Shown here: positions 1-8,679 of the stretch, in pieces
How the letters are laid out: every line of letters begins with the position of its first letter
How positions within the stretch are numbered: the first letter of the stretch is position 1
Assembly (NCBI GenBank): GCA_902564345.1
Contig: CACFAY010000014.1
Span: 1-34,531, forward strand
Source of the DNA: an uncultured SAR324 cluster bacterium
Lineage (GTDB): Bacteria; SAR324; NAC60-12
Length of the DNA: 34,531 nt
Direction: 5' to 3'
Position numbers and translations under genes: made by a program
The notes under the pieces: generated by a model
Told to the model about the DNA's origin: nothing
The model's database searches: none
The model's input: only the letters and a program-made list of their open reading frames with translations

Positions 1-208
1 TTTGTTGGATTTGTTTTATTTCTGCCTCCACCTGTGCCGGCAGAGATCCTCTTAAGGGTGATTCATCAGGCAAGATAAGCGTGATTTTTGCAAAATCGTT
101 ATTAATTACGCATCCATGAACTATTTCAGGCTCTGCGCTGGTTAATGTCTGACCATCAGGAAGTTTGATACGAGTAAATGCTTCTTCAAACTGTTTTTCT
201 ATGTTCAT
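1..208 (-). CDS. Partial Mrp/ApbC- or MIP18-type protein (N-terminal 69 codons only)
   Basis: This minus-strand reading frame starts with ATG at 208 and is still open at the left edge, so only the N-terminus is present. The translated part begins MNIEKQFEEAFTRIKLPDGQ and continues with an EIVHGCVINNDFAKITLIL stretch and then a DESPLRGSLPAQVEAEI stretch. That layout (short helix, an 'I-V-x-G-x-V' strand, then an alternating hydrophobic strand and a helix) resembles the small MIP18-like domain that precedes the P-loop ATPase of Mrp/ApbC iron-sulfur carrier proteins. The P-loop that would settle the call lies outside the window. It is divergent from murF with only 34 bp between the starts. No clear Shine-Dalgarno is visible. 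The family assignment is tentative; that it is a gene is more secure. Confidence 0.5.
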   Translation of the reverse strand, partial: MNIEKQFEEAFTRIKLPDGQTLTSAEPEIVHGCVINNDFAKITLILPDESPLRGSLPAQVEAEIKQIQQ

Positions 209-242
209 AAATTTTTAATGTTGATTAATTTATAAATAAACC

Positions 243-1616
243 ATGACAAAATTATATACTTTTGGAGAAATGAGGCAAATTATAAATGCCAAACTTGAAG
301 GCGTTGATTTAAATTCATCTTTCAATAATTTTAGCATTGACACGCGTTCAATAAAAAATGGAGACTTATTTTTTTGCATAAAAGGAGAAATTACTGATGG
401 ACATCAGTACATTTCTAAAGCACTTGAAAAAGGTGCTAGTGCTGTTGTAGCAAATCCAGACATAATTCCAGATTTATTACGAGGGAAAAAATTCCCAAAA
501 ATTTTAGTTCAGGACCCTAACTTGGCCTTAAGAGAATGGGCTTCAGATGCACGAAAATACTTTGATGGAAAAGTCCTCGCTGTTACAGGTAGTAATGGTA
601 AAACTTCTACTAAGGAAATTCTTTTTGGACTATGCAGCTTTTTTGATTCAAATACCTATGCAACATCAGGTAACTACAACAATTACATTGGCGTACCATT
701 AACTATTCTTGATGCCCCTATGGAAGCTAAATGGTGGATAATCGAAATAGGTTCAAATAATTTTGGTGAAATTGCTGAACTTTCTAAAATTGTTAAACCG
801 ACAGGAGGAATTATTACCAATATTGGAGAAAGTCATCTTGAATTTCTATTCAATACTAGAGGTGTTGCTAAAGAAAAATCAGGATTATTTGTCGGAATGA
901 ATGAGGGATCAAAAGTTGTTATTCCGCAATCAATACTTCATATTGACATTTTGGAAAAAGAAGCTTCTAAAGCTGGAGTTGAACTAATTAAAACATCCAA
1001 TATTGTCGTTGAATCAAAAGGAAGTAAGCTTAAATTTAATTTGTTTGAAACTGATTTTGAAACTGTTATCAATAACCCATTATTTATGCAAAATCTAGTT
1101 TCTTCACTAACACTATTAAGATTGAATGGCTTTTCTGTTAAGCAACTACAGCAGGCAACTGCAAACTTGGAATTAAAACTTAAAGGAAGGTTCAATACTT
1201 TATACATGAAAAATTGGATTTTGATTGATGATACTTACAATGCTAATCCTTCTTCATTTAAAAGTGTCCTAGCAAATATGAAAAATTTATATCCTCAAAA
1301 TCGTAAAATTGTTGTTTGTGGAAAAATGGCTGAATTAGGTCATAAAAGTCATGAACTGCATCAGCAAGTCGGAATTAACATGGTCAAAAATGGTGTTGAG
1401 TTAATGTTTGGTCTTGGGAGTAAAGAAATTGAATCTTATATTGACGGATGGGGAAAAGAGGGAGGAAGCCTAAAAAAAGCAAAGTATTTTGAAGAGCTAG
1501 ATGATCTTATAACTGCATTTAGAAATGAACAGAAACCTGGAGACGTAGTACTTGTTAAAGGATCACGTTCTGCTCGCATGGAAAGATTCGTAGAAAATAT
1601 ATATGATTGTAATTAA
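243..1616 (+). CDS. murF: UDP-N-acetylmuramoyl-tripeptide--D-alanyl-D-alanine ligase MurF
   Basis: MurF adds D-Ala-D-Ala to UDP-MurNAc-tripeptide, the last cytoplasmic step of peptidoglycan precursor synthesis. The 457-residue length is normal for the family. The N-terminal substrate domain contains the typical SIDTRSIKNGDLFFCIKG segment (31-48). The ATP-binding P-loop is TGSNGKTSTKE (115-125), followed by TSGNYNNYIGVPLTIL (141-156), which in MurF (rather than MurC/D/E) follows the P-loop. IGESHLE (194-200) and the DDTYNANPSSFKS segment in the C-terminal part complete the Mur ligase pattern. No good Shine-Dalgarno precedes the ATG; the start fits the family N-terminus. The gene stands alone here, not in a visible mur cluster, and converges on the small minus-strand gene ending at 1635. 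Confidence 0.95.
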   Translation: MTKLYTFGEMRQIINAKLEGVDLNSSFNNFSIDTRSIKNGDLFFCIKGEITDGHQYISKALEKGASAVVANPDIIPDLLRGKKFPKILVQDPNLALREWASDARKYFDGKVLAVTGSNGKTSTKEILFGLCSFFDSNTYATSGNYNNYIGVPLTILDAPMEAKWWIIEIGSNNFGEIAELSKIVKPTGGIITNIGESHLEFLFNTRGVAKEKSGLFVGMNEGSKVVIPQSILHIDILEKEASKAGVELIKTSNIVVESKGSKLKFNLFETDFETVINNPLFMQNLVSSLTLLRLNGFSVKQLQQATANLELKLKGRFNTLYMKNWILIDDTYNANPSSFKSVLANMKNLYPQNRKIVVCGKMAELGHKSHELHQQVGINMVKNGVELMFGLGSKEIESYIDGWGKEGGSLKKAKYFEELDDLITAFRNEQKPGDVVLVKGSRSARMERFVENIYDCN

Positions 1617-1634
1617 TTATTTTATTGGTAATTA

Positions 1635-1844
1635 TTATTTGAAAGAATCAATTACTCCACTAGTTTTTTCTGCAATTTTTTTCTGTTCCACAATTCCAAT
1701 CGTTTTGTTAAAAACATCTCCAATGGTTTGAGAAACTCTTCTTTCATCAAACCAACCCTTTACTTGAACCAATGTAAGTCCTTTTGCACCAGCATAATAA
1801 GCTAAAAATGCAACCATAAAGAGTAATATTATTTGTTTAATCAT
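1635..1844 (-). CDS. Small single-pass membrane protein of unknown function
   Basis: This 69-residue protein starts MIKQIILLFMVAFLAYYAG, giving one N-terminal hydrophobic helix of about 18 residues, followed by a short soluble tail (KGWFDERRVSQTIGDVF and a lysine-rich amphipathic end). I do not recognise a family. It lies 33 bp downstream of purA on the same strand and is probably cotranscribed with it. An AAGAGG sequence abuts the ATG without the usual spacer, so translation may depend on coupling or begin at the internal Met 10. The lack of an overlapping better ORF, and the coherent helix-plus-tail layout, support it as a real gene, but this is weaker evidence than homology would be. Confidence 0.55.
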   Translation of the reverse strand: MIKQIILLFMVAFLAYYAGAKGLTLVQVKGWFDERRVSQTIGDVFNKTIGIVEQKKIAEKTSGVIDSFK

Positions 1845-1877
1845 CCTCTTATACAGTTTAATTTGTTTATTTTAAAC

Positions 1878-3164
1878 CTAAAATTGATCTGGATTTAGAA
1901 CTATTGTTTCTTCACGCTTGGGACCAGTGGAAATGATTGATACTTTTGCTCCTACCAACTCACATATTTTATCAATGTAAGCCAGCATTTCGTCAGGCAA
2001 TTGATCATACTTGACAGCTCCTGCAGTAGGGCACTTCCATCCAGGCATTTCTAGATAAACAGGCTTAACATTTTCCAATGATCTAGGCAAATTGTCATAT
2101 TCTTCTCCGTTAGGCAACCGATATGCGATAGCTATTTTGAGAGTCTCAAAACCATCTAAAACATCAAGCTTTGTCAAAGCAATACTATTAATTCCATTCA
2201 GTCTAACTGCTTGTCTAACTAGTAATGCATCAAACCAGCCACATCTACGCGGACGTCCAGTAGTTGCCCCATATTCATTTCCTTCAGACTGCAGAATTTT
2301 TCCATCATTATCTAAAAGTTCAGTCGGAAAAGGACCATTTCCAACTCGGGTAGTATATGCTTTAACAATACCAAGAACGCTTTTTATAGATGTTGGTCCA
2401 ATTCCAGAGCCAATGCAGGCATTTCCAGACAAAGTATTGGATGATGTTACAAATGGATATGTTCCATGATCCATGTCTAAAAAAGTTCCTTGTGCGCCTT
2501 CAAATAAAATATTTTTCCCTTCTTCAATCAGTTTATTGATAAGAGAAGGTGTATCGATGATACAAGATTCAAGTTTCTTTATATATTCCACATACTCATA
2601 AAAAATATCCTCTGCAGAAAATAATTTTTGAAATGTATCAAAATTATTTTTAAAAAAAATATTTTTTTCCTTCACAAGTTCGATCAAACGGGTCCTTAAT
2701 TTTTCATGATCCAGCAAATCTCCAAATCTGATTCCCTCTCTTCCTGCTTTATCCTCATAAGCTGGACCTATTCCACGACCAGTTGTACCAATTTTAGACT
2801 TCCCTCTTTTCTTTTCACGTAATTGGTCAATTTCTTTATGCCAAGGCATTACAAGATGCGCTCTATCACTAATCCTAATATATTTATCTACATCAATCCC
2901 CATTTTTTTCAAATCATTAATTTCCTTGACCAATTCTGACAAATCAATCACCACACCATTCGCCAAAATTGAAGTAGTTTCACGAAGAATTCCTGATGGA
3001 ATCATGTGCAGAATATAAGTTTTGTTTCCAAACATTACGGTGTGACCTGCATTGTTTCCACCTTGGTATCTTACAACCGCATCAGCGCTTTCTGTTAGTA
3101 AATCCACAACTTTACCTTTACCCTCATCACCCCACTGGGTTCCAACAATTATCAGACATCCCAT
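1878..3164 (-). CDS. purA: Adenylosuccinate synthetase PurA
   Basis: PurA joins IMP and aspartate using GTP to form adenylosuccinate, the committed step to AMP. The 428 residues match the usual bacterial length. The GTP-binding loop GDEGKGK is at 12-18 with the catalytic Asp13, and QGGNNAGHTV places the second catalytic residue at His41; both numbers coincide with the E. coli enzyme. GTTGRGIGPAYEDKAGR (IMP loop), EGAQGTFLDMDHGTYPFVTSSN split around the substrate pocket, TTGRPRRCGWFD and TKLDVLDG are all intact. It sits 136 bp downstream of proC on the same strand and may share its transcript. No strong Shine-Dalgarno is seen before the ATG. Confidence 0.97.
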   Translation of the reverse strand: MGCLIIVGTQWGDEGKGKVVDLLTESADAVVRYQGGNNAGHTVMFGNKTYILHMIPSGILRETTSILANGVVIDLSELVKEINDLKKMGIDVDKYIRISDRAHLVMPWHKEIDQLREKKRGKSKIGTTGRGIGPAYEDKAGREGIRFGDLLDHEKLRTRLIELVKEKNIFFKNNFDTFQKLFSAEDIFYEYVEYIKKLESCIIDTPSLINKLIEEGKNILFEGAQGTFLDMDHGTYPFVTSSNTLSGNACIGSGIGPTSIKSVLGIVKAYTTRVGNGPFPTELLDNDGKILQSEGNEYGATTGRPRRCGWFDALLVRQAVRLNGINSIALTKLDVLDGFETLKIAIAYRLPNGEEYDNLPRSLENVKPVYLEMPGWKCPTAGAVKYDQLPDEMLAYIDKICELVGAKVSIISTGPKREETIVLNPDQF

Positions 3165-3300
3165 AAAAAAATTCTCAGTATTTTTGAATTACGATTATTT
3201 GAATTTTATTATAATTTTTTTTCTCTTTTAAAATCATGCGTAATATTAACAATATCTTAGTCAGATCAATTTTTAAAATATTTTTTAATTATTATTAAAT

Positions 3301-4101
3301 TTAAGATGAAAGCTCCTTAGCACGTTGATAAGCCTGACGCATTCCTTCTTGAATAACCTCACCAACATTATTAGATTGAAAATAATTAAGTGCGGCTAAA
3401 GTTGTACCTCCAGGAGAAGAAACCTGCTGCCTCAATGTTTCGGGCGATACCTGCTGTGACTCCCAAAGTAAAGTGGCTCCACGGAAAGTTTTTTGCACAA
3501 GCGCATTAGCTTCTTCTTCGTTGAATCCCAATTCATTTGCCGATAAAAGCATCTGCTCAGCAAAGTAAAACAAATATCCCGGGCCGCTACCTGATATTGC
3601 TGTTGCTCCGTCAATTGCATCCTCATTTTTTGCTTCAAAACAAGAACCGCAGGAATTAAAAATAATTTTTACCCAATCACGTTCCTCATTTCCAACCTTG
3701 TCCGATGCAAAAAAAACACTCATTCCCTCTCCAATTAAAGTAGGAATATTAGGCATTACTCTAACTAACCTATATTGCCCTAATGTATCGCGCATAGTCT
3801 TCAGTGATATCCCGGCCATTACAGATATAACAACATGTTCTGGAAGTAACCACTGAGCAAGTAATTCCATAACTGGACTAGAACTTTGAGGCTTTACCGC
3901 TATCAAAATCATTTCATAGCTTCGAACAACCACATCAATCTCAGTTTGAGTACAACACCCAGTAGCATTCGCTATTTTTTGACGTTTATCTTCATCAGAT
4001 TCGATCAGTAAAATGTCTTCAGGAGAAAGAGATGCTGATTTTAACAATGAAACCAGTATAGCACCGCCCATATTTCCTCCACCAATTATTACTAAACGCA
4101 T
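3301..4101 (-). CDS. proC: Pyrroline-5-carboxylate reductase ProC
   Basis: ProC reduces 1-pyrroline-5-carboxylate to proline with NAD(P)H, the final step of proline synthesis. The 266-residue protein opens with a Rossmann dinucleotide loop GGGNMG (7-12). The middle has MPNIPTLIGEG (116-126), and the family signature ATAISGSGPGY (166-176) is followed by a helical dimerisation domain containing QQVSSPGGTTLAAL. All are diagnostic of P5C reductase. AAAGGG lies about 7 nt before the ATG, supporting the start. It lies upstream of purA on the minus strand and 252 bp downstream of the lipoprotein gene. Confidence 0.96.
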   Translation of the reverse strand: MRLVIIGGGNMGGAILVSLLKSASLSPEDILLIESDEDKRQKIANATGCCTQTEIDVVVRSYEMILIAVKPQSSSPVMELLAQWLLPEHVVISVMAGISLKTMRDTLGQYRLVRVMPNIPTLIGEGMSVFFASDKVGNEERDWVKIIFNSCGSCFEAKNEDAIDGATAISGSGPGYLFYFAEQMLLSANELGFNEEEANALVQKTFRGATLLWESQQVSPETLRQQVSSPGGTTLAALNYFQSNNVGEVIQEGMRQAYQRAKELSS

Positions 4102-4353
4102 ATTTGCCCTTTCTATAGAGTTTTTGCTTTAGAGTACTGTCAAAAAAACAGTTGATATCTAATTTTCATCATGCCAATGAAAAGCAGATAATTCGATAGA
4201 ATATCTAATTTTAATTAAGCCAAAATGGTCAAATCATTTGTTTTACTATCTTATATTTTTTTAATTATCAATTTTTATATTATTTTACAACTCCTCTCTT
4301 CACCTGTAAGCGAATTATGATTTATGAGTGAAGTTTGATAAAATAAAAATAAT

Positions 4354-5085
4354 TTAAAGTGGTTGTAGATAAGCTGGAGGATCAAATTCAAGTTTATCCA
4401 TGCTTCCTGAAATAGCATGCAGTTCCTTGATAATAATCACCCACATATTGTTGCCTGTGGAATCTTCTATCTGAATTTTTTTTGGGAAATTTAACTCTTG
4501 TTCCTTTTGATATTGTGCAATTTTGGCTTTGTACTCCAGAAGTCCATCAACAGATTTGCTCATAGATTCAATGTAACCTTCAGAATTATAGCGAATTCGT
4601 ATTTTATTTACATTTTTAGTAAGTTGCAGTTCTCCTGTAGGGATTTTTTTCAATTTCCATGATTGAAATTTTTCAGGAAGTCTTCCAATAATTAACCATC
4701 TAATTTCATCAAGTGACAAATCCATGCCCAGCCATGTTTTACGTACCTCTATTTTATTTTCTTCCATTACATAATTTTCATCCTGATAATTCAGAACCAA
4801 AAACTTACCGGAGCCAGCTCTTAGCTCATAAATTAAAGAACCAACAATAGGTGCATATATCCTTAACCTCATTTCTGATTTTCTAGAAATTTGCATTAAA
4901 AGTTCTCCATTATGTTTTCCATCAGGATTCTTAAAAAGAATCTTTCCAGAAACATCGTAATATCCTTTAATTTTACCAGAGGGTAGTAATTGTGTAGAAA
5001 GGTAAGCAGAGCTATTTTTTTCAGTAAATATGGTGCAACCTGAGATGCAGAGCAACATAAGTAATACTGAATTAATTGATCTCAA
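4354..5085 (-). CDS. Probable LolB/DUF4292-like outer-membrane lipoprotein
   Basis: The protein has a type II signal peptide with lipobox CISGC; the lipidated Cys is residue 16. The start is a TTG at 5085: there is no in-frame ATG between it and an upstream stop five or six codons away, and only the TTG start supplies a positively charged n-region (MRSINS). The mature part is beta-rich, with a KGYYDVSGKILFKNPDG segment and LLMQISRKSEMRLRIYAPIVGS, which resembles the 'small hydrophobic ligand, then G-P-x-G' pattern of LolB-type lipoprotein carriers. LolB-like proteins insert lipoproteins into the outer membrane. The LolB/DUF4292 link is by pattern only, but the lipoprotein call is firm. The 217 bp between this gene and divergent argF hold no other gene. 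Confidence 0.6.
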   Translation of the reverse strand: MRSINSVLLMLLCISGCTIFTEKNSSAYLSTQLLPSGKIKGYYDVSGKILFKNPDGKHNGELLMQISRKSEMRLRIYAPIVGSLIYELRAGSGKFLVLNYQDENYVMEENKIEVRKTWLGMDLSLDEIRWLIIGRLPEKFQSWKLKKIPTGELQLTKNVNKIRIRYNSEGYIESMSKSVDGLLEYKAKIAQYQKEQELNFPKKIQIEDSTGNNMWVIIIKELHAISGSMDKLEFDPPAYLQPL

Positions 5086-5302
5086 AGGAAGTTTTGAGAC
5101 TTATTCTTCATCTTTAAAAAATACCTTCTCACTTACAAAGAAGATGGAGATATACAAACCCGCAATCACTGAAAAGGTGACTAGAACATTCATTTCATGC
5201 ATGATTACTCTTAACAAAATTAAGTTAAAGTGATAACCTATATGCTAGCGATTTAGTAATGAGTAAGCAACAAAATTATAATTTGATTTATTAAATAATT
5301 TC

Positions 5303-6229
5303 ATGAAGCGGGATTTCATATCAATTTTAGACTGGACGAGTGAGGAAATACGACACAATCTTGATTATGCATTAGAATTAAAGAGGCAAACAAAGCAATT
5401 TAGCTGTCCTAAGTTACTTAGCGGTAAATCTTACGGAATGTTTTTTCACAAACCATCACTCAGGACTCGAATGTCATTTGAAATTGGAATAGCTCAACTC
5501 GGTGGTACAGCAGTTAATTTGACAGAACATGATTTTAAAATTGGTGAAAGAGAGTCAGTTAGCGATGTTGCAAGAGTAATGTCCCGATATGTAGACGGAA
5601 TTCTGATTCGCACTTTTTCTCATCAATCAGTTATGGAATTGGCAAAACATGCTGCAGTTCCCGTAATAAACATGTTAACTGATTTTAATCATCCATGCCA
5701 AGTAATGTCAGACATGCTGACTGTTAAAGAAAAATTAGGTCGCATTGATGATATTCGTATAGCTTTTGTTGGCGACAGTAACAATGTCGCTAATTCATGG
5801 TTAAACATGGCTGCTAGAATCCCTTTGGATCTTCGAATAGCTACAGCACCAGATACAGTTCCCGATGAGAACCTTGTAGCTAAAATTAGAAAAGCAAAAA
5901 TTTCAACTATAAAAGTAACTCACTCAGCTGAAGAAGCTTTAAAAGATGTAGAGATTGTTTATACAGATGTATGGGCAAGTATGGGTGAAAAAAACAAAAT
6001 TGCTGAAAGAGAAAAAATATTAAAAGATTTTCAAATTAACTCAAGGCTTTTAAAATATGCAAGACATGATGCAATGGTATTTCACTGTTTGCCTGCAGAG
6101 AGAGGCAAGGAAATTACCAATGAAGTCATTGAAAGTACCCAATCAGTTGTATTTGATCAAGCAGAAAATAGATTGCATGCTCAAAAAGCAATTCTAGTCC
6201 AACTTGATAAATGGCACAGAATCATATGA
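5303..6229 (+). CDS. argF: Ornithine carbamoyltransferase ArgF
   Basis: ArgF transfers the carbamoyl group of carbamoyl phosphate to ornithine, giving citrulline in arginine synthesis. The 308 residues cover both domains. The carbamoyl-phosphate loop is SLRTR (52-56) within KPSLRTRMSFE, a variant of the textbook STRTR in which the first Thr is Leu. HPCQ (130-133), GDSNNVANSW (158-166), TDVWASMGE (221-229) and HCLPAERG (261-268) are the expected OTCase motifs and argue against aspartate carbamoyltransferase. SLRTR is also seen in acetylornithine carbamoyltransferases, but their HCLPVRR motif is absent here, so ornithine is the more likely substrate. No Shine-Dalgarno is evident. gltA starts 32 bp downstream on the same strand. 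Confidence 0.92.
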   Translation: MKRDFISILDWTSEEIRHNLDYALELKRQTKQFSCPKLLSGKSYGMFFHKPSLRTRMSFEIGIAQLGGTAVNLTEHDFKIGERESVSDVARVMSRYVDGILIRTFSHQSVMELAKHAAVPVINMLTDFNHPCQVMSDMLTVKEKLGRIDDIRIAFVGDSNNVANSWLNMAARIPLDLRIATAPDTVPDENLVAKIRKAKISTIKVTHSAEEALKDVEIVYTDVWASMGEKNKIAEREKILKDFQINSRLLKYARHDAMVFHCLPAERGKEITNEVIESTQSVVFDQAENRLHAQKAILVQLDKWHRII

Positions 6230-6261
6230 AATTCATTACCTTACTTTAAATAATATTTATC

Positions 6262-7554
6262 ATGACAAATTCAGCAAAACTTAGTTTTCCAGACGGCCAG
6301 TCTATAGATCTTCCAATTTTATCAGGATCTGAAAATGAAAAAGCAATAGATATTTCGAATTTACGAGAAAAGACAGGACATATTACTCTCGACCCGGGGT
6401 TTGTTAATACCGGTCCATGTGAAAGTGCAATTACTTACCTAAATGGTGAGAAAGGGATATTGCATTATCGTGGTTATCCAATTGAAGAGCTTGCTGAGCA
6501 TTCAACATTTATAGAAGTTAGTTATTTGTTGATATATGGCGAGTTACCAAACAGAATACAGCTTGAAAACTTCGTTGATCGTATTAGCAAACATGCAATG
6601 ATCCATGAAGATATGAAGCTTTTCTTTGAAGGATTCTCTAAGAATGCACATCCAATGGTGATTCTTTCTTCGATGGTGTCTTCACTTTCAGCATATTACA
6701 CTGAAGCTTCAGGCAAAGCATCCATTGAAAATCTTGAAATTAATTCTGCTCGCCTGATTGCAAAAATAAGCACTATTGCAGCTTTTTCCTACAAAAAAAG
6801 CGTAGGTCAGCCATTTGTCTATCCAAAAGATGACTTATCCTACTGTACTAATTTTCTGAATATGATGTTTTCAGTCCCTGCTGAATCATACGAAATCGAT
6901 CATGATGTTGTAAAATCCTTTGAATTAATGCTAATTTTACATGCCGACCATGAACAAAACTGCAGTGCTTCTACTGTAAGAGTTGTGGGCAGTAGTATGG
7001 CAAATGTTTATGCCTCTGTTGCATCAGGAATTTTAGCTTTATGGGGCCCCCTTCATGGCGGCGCTAATCAACAAGCTGTTCAAATGCTTCAGCAAATTTA
7101 TGAAGACGGATCTAATATTTCAAAGTACATCGAATTGGCAAAAAATAAAAAAAATAAGTTCCGTTTGATGGGTTTTGGTCACCGCGTATACAAAAATTTT
7201 GATCCTCGCGCTAAAATAATGAAGAAAATTTGTCACAAATTACTCAACAAACTAGGCGTCAATGATCCGCTATTACAGATCGCGCTTGAACTTGAAAAAA
7301 CAACTCTTGAAGATGAATATTTTGTTGAGAAAAAACTTTATCCAACTTTGGATTTTTACACAGGGATTATGTATAGGGCAATAGGAATTCCATTGAACAT
7401 GTTTACAGTTATGTTTGCTTTGGGGCGGGTACCCGGATGGATTGCTCAATGGAAGGAAATGCATGAAGATCAAAAGCAGAAAATTGCTCGTCCTCGTCAG
7501 TTGTTTACTGGTTCTAATAAGCGGAAATATAAGCCAATTAATAAGCGAAATTGA
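6262..7554 (+). CDS. gltA: Citrate synthase (type II, hexameric class)
   Basis: GltA condenses oxaloacetate and acetyl-CoA to citrate at the entry of the TCA cycle. The 430-residue length and long N-terminal beta domain (1-60) identify the Gram-negative type II enzyme. The catalytic triad is visible: His265 in GPLHGGA, His307 in GFGHRVYKN and Asp364 in LYPTLDFYTG. PCESAITYLNGEKGILHYRG (52-71) and the CoA-binding C-terminal part ALGRVPGWIAQW are intact. It follows argF closely and could share its transcript; the association has no obvious metabolic logic. A short hairpin with 6-bp arms (7570-7584) follows the stop, but without a T-tract. Confidence 0.96.
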   Translation: MTNSAKLSFPDGQSIDLPILSGSENEKAIDISNLREKTGHITLDPGFVNTGPCESAITYLNGEKGILHYRGYPIEELAEHSTFIEVSYLLIYGELPNRIQLENFVDRISKHAMIHEDMKLFFEGFSKNAHPMVILSSMVSSLSAYYTEASGKASIENLEINSARLIAKISTIAAFSYKKSVGQPFVYPKDDLSYCTNFLNMMFSVPAESYEIDHDVVKSFELMLILHADHEQNCSASTVRVVGSSMANVYASVASGILALWGPLHGGANQQAVQMLQQIYEDGSNISKYIELAKNKKNKFRLMGFGHRVYKNFDPRAKIMKKICHKLLNKLGVNDPLLQIALELEKTTLEDEYFVEKKLYPTLDFYTGIMYRAIGIPLNMFTVMFALGRVPGWIAQWKEMHEDQKQKIARPRQLFTGSNKRKYKPINKRN

Positions 7555-7670
7555 AGATCTGGTTTAATGTTATCATCCTGATAATGATCTAATGAACAGT
7601 AATTGCATGTTATTTATATTGATTATTATTGAACCAAGTATATTTTTAAAATTCTCACTAAAAGGCACAT

Positions 7671-8675
7671 ATGGGCTCTGTAATGTCGCAGGAAGAAGTT
7701 GATGCTTTGTTAGAAGGTGTAGAAACCGATGAAGTGATTGGGGATGATAATGACGAGGATTATGATCCAGAAGAAGTAATTTCCTTTGACCTGACTGCTC
7801 AAGACCGAATTATTCGAGGAAGAATGCCAACCCTCGAAATTATCCATGACCGATTTGTTCGCCTCTTTCGTTTAACTTTGTCAAATACTCTCCGCAGAGT
7901 GGTTGACATTAATGTTCGCTCTACGGAATTGATTAAATTCGGAGAATTTATTAAATCACTTGATGTACCGACATCAATGAATCTCTTTCGTATGACTCCT
8001 CTTAGAGGATATTCAATGCTAGTCTTTGAAACTAGACTAGTTTTCTCACTGATAGAGATGTTTTTTGGAGGAGGAGTGGAAGTCGAAGCAAAAACTGAAG
8101 GTCGTGACTTTACCGAAATAGAAACAAGAATGATTAAACGTGTAATAATTAGCGGACTTGAAGATTTACAGACATCATGGCGGCCAGTTTTTCCAGTTCA
8201 AATAAATTACTCTAGAACAGAAGTAAATCCTCAGTTTGTATCTATCGTTCCACATAGTGAAATTGTTATTGTAGTCACTTTTGATGTTGAAATTGGGAGA
8301 TCGCCTATGACAATCACTATATGTGTGCCCTACTCAATGATAGAGCCAATTAGAACCAGGCTTAATGCTGGTTTCCAGAGTGAACAGGACGAAAAAGATA
8401 ATACTTGGAGCAACCGTTTTAAACAAAATTTACAAAATGTTGATGTAGAATTAGTTGCTAAACTTGGTGAGATGAAAATTTCTGTAAGAGATTTTTTGAA
8501 TTTGCAAAAGGATGATTTGCTTTACCTTGAGCATGAAACTAAGAAACCAATTACCATTGAAGTAAACGGTAAAGAGAAGTTTAATGGATTACAGGGTACG
8601 TATAAGGGACACAAGGCAATCAGCATTGAAGAGTTAATTTATGAACCCCCTGTAACAGACGAAATGCTCACTTAG
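7671..8675 (+). CDS. fliM: Flagellar motor switch protein FliM
   Basis: FliM forms the middle of the C-ring, binds CheY-P and passes the switch signal to FliG. The N-terminus MGSVMSQEEVDALLEG contains the conserved SQEEVDALL helix that binds CheY, followed by an acidic linker (residues 16-36). The middle domain begins with the FDLTAQDRIIRGRMPTLEII stretch and contains the FFGGG element. The C-terminal SpoA/FliN-like domain covers about 262-326 (VDVELVAKLGEMKISVRDFL onward). AAAGG (7661-7665) precedes the first ATG by 5 nt, favouring it over the alternative ATG at 7683. It is separated from other flagellar genes by about 18 kb, and its stop is 4 bp from the stop of the convergent RNase gene. 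Confidence 0.96.
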   Translation: MGSVMSQEEVDALLEGVETDEVIGDDNDEDYDPEEVISFDLTAQDRIIRGRMPTLEIIHDRFVRLFRLTLSNTLRRVVDINVRSTELIKFGEFIKSLDVPTSMNLFRMTPLRGYSMLVFETRLVFSLIEMFFGGGVEVEAKTEGRDFTEIETRMIKRVIISGLEDLQTSWRPVFPVQINYSRTEVNPQFVSIVPHSEIVIVVTFDVEIGRSPMTITICVPYSMIEPIRTRLNAGFQSEQDEKDNTWSNRFKQNLQNVDVELVAKLGEMKISVRDFLNLQKDDLLYLEHETKKPITIEVNGKEKFNGLQGTYKGHKAISIEELIYEPPVTDEMLT

Positions 8676-8679
8676 CCTT

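Noticed and set aside
5030-5233. 67-codon plus-strand ORF overlapping the lipoprotein start and argF spacer
   Set aside because: It is antisense to the lipoprotein signal sequence and has no coding features.
7570-7584. TTATCA/TGATAA hairpin after gltA as a terminator
   Set aside because: Only 6 AT-rich base pairs and no T-tract.
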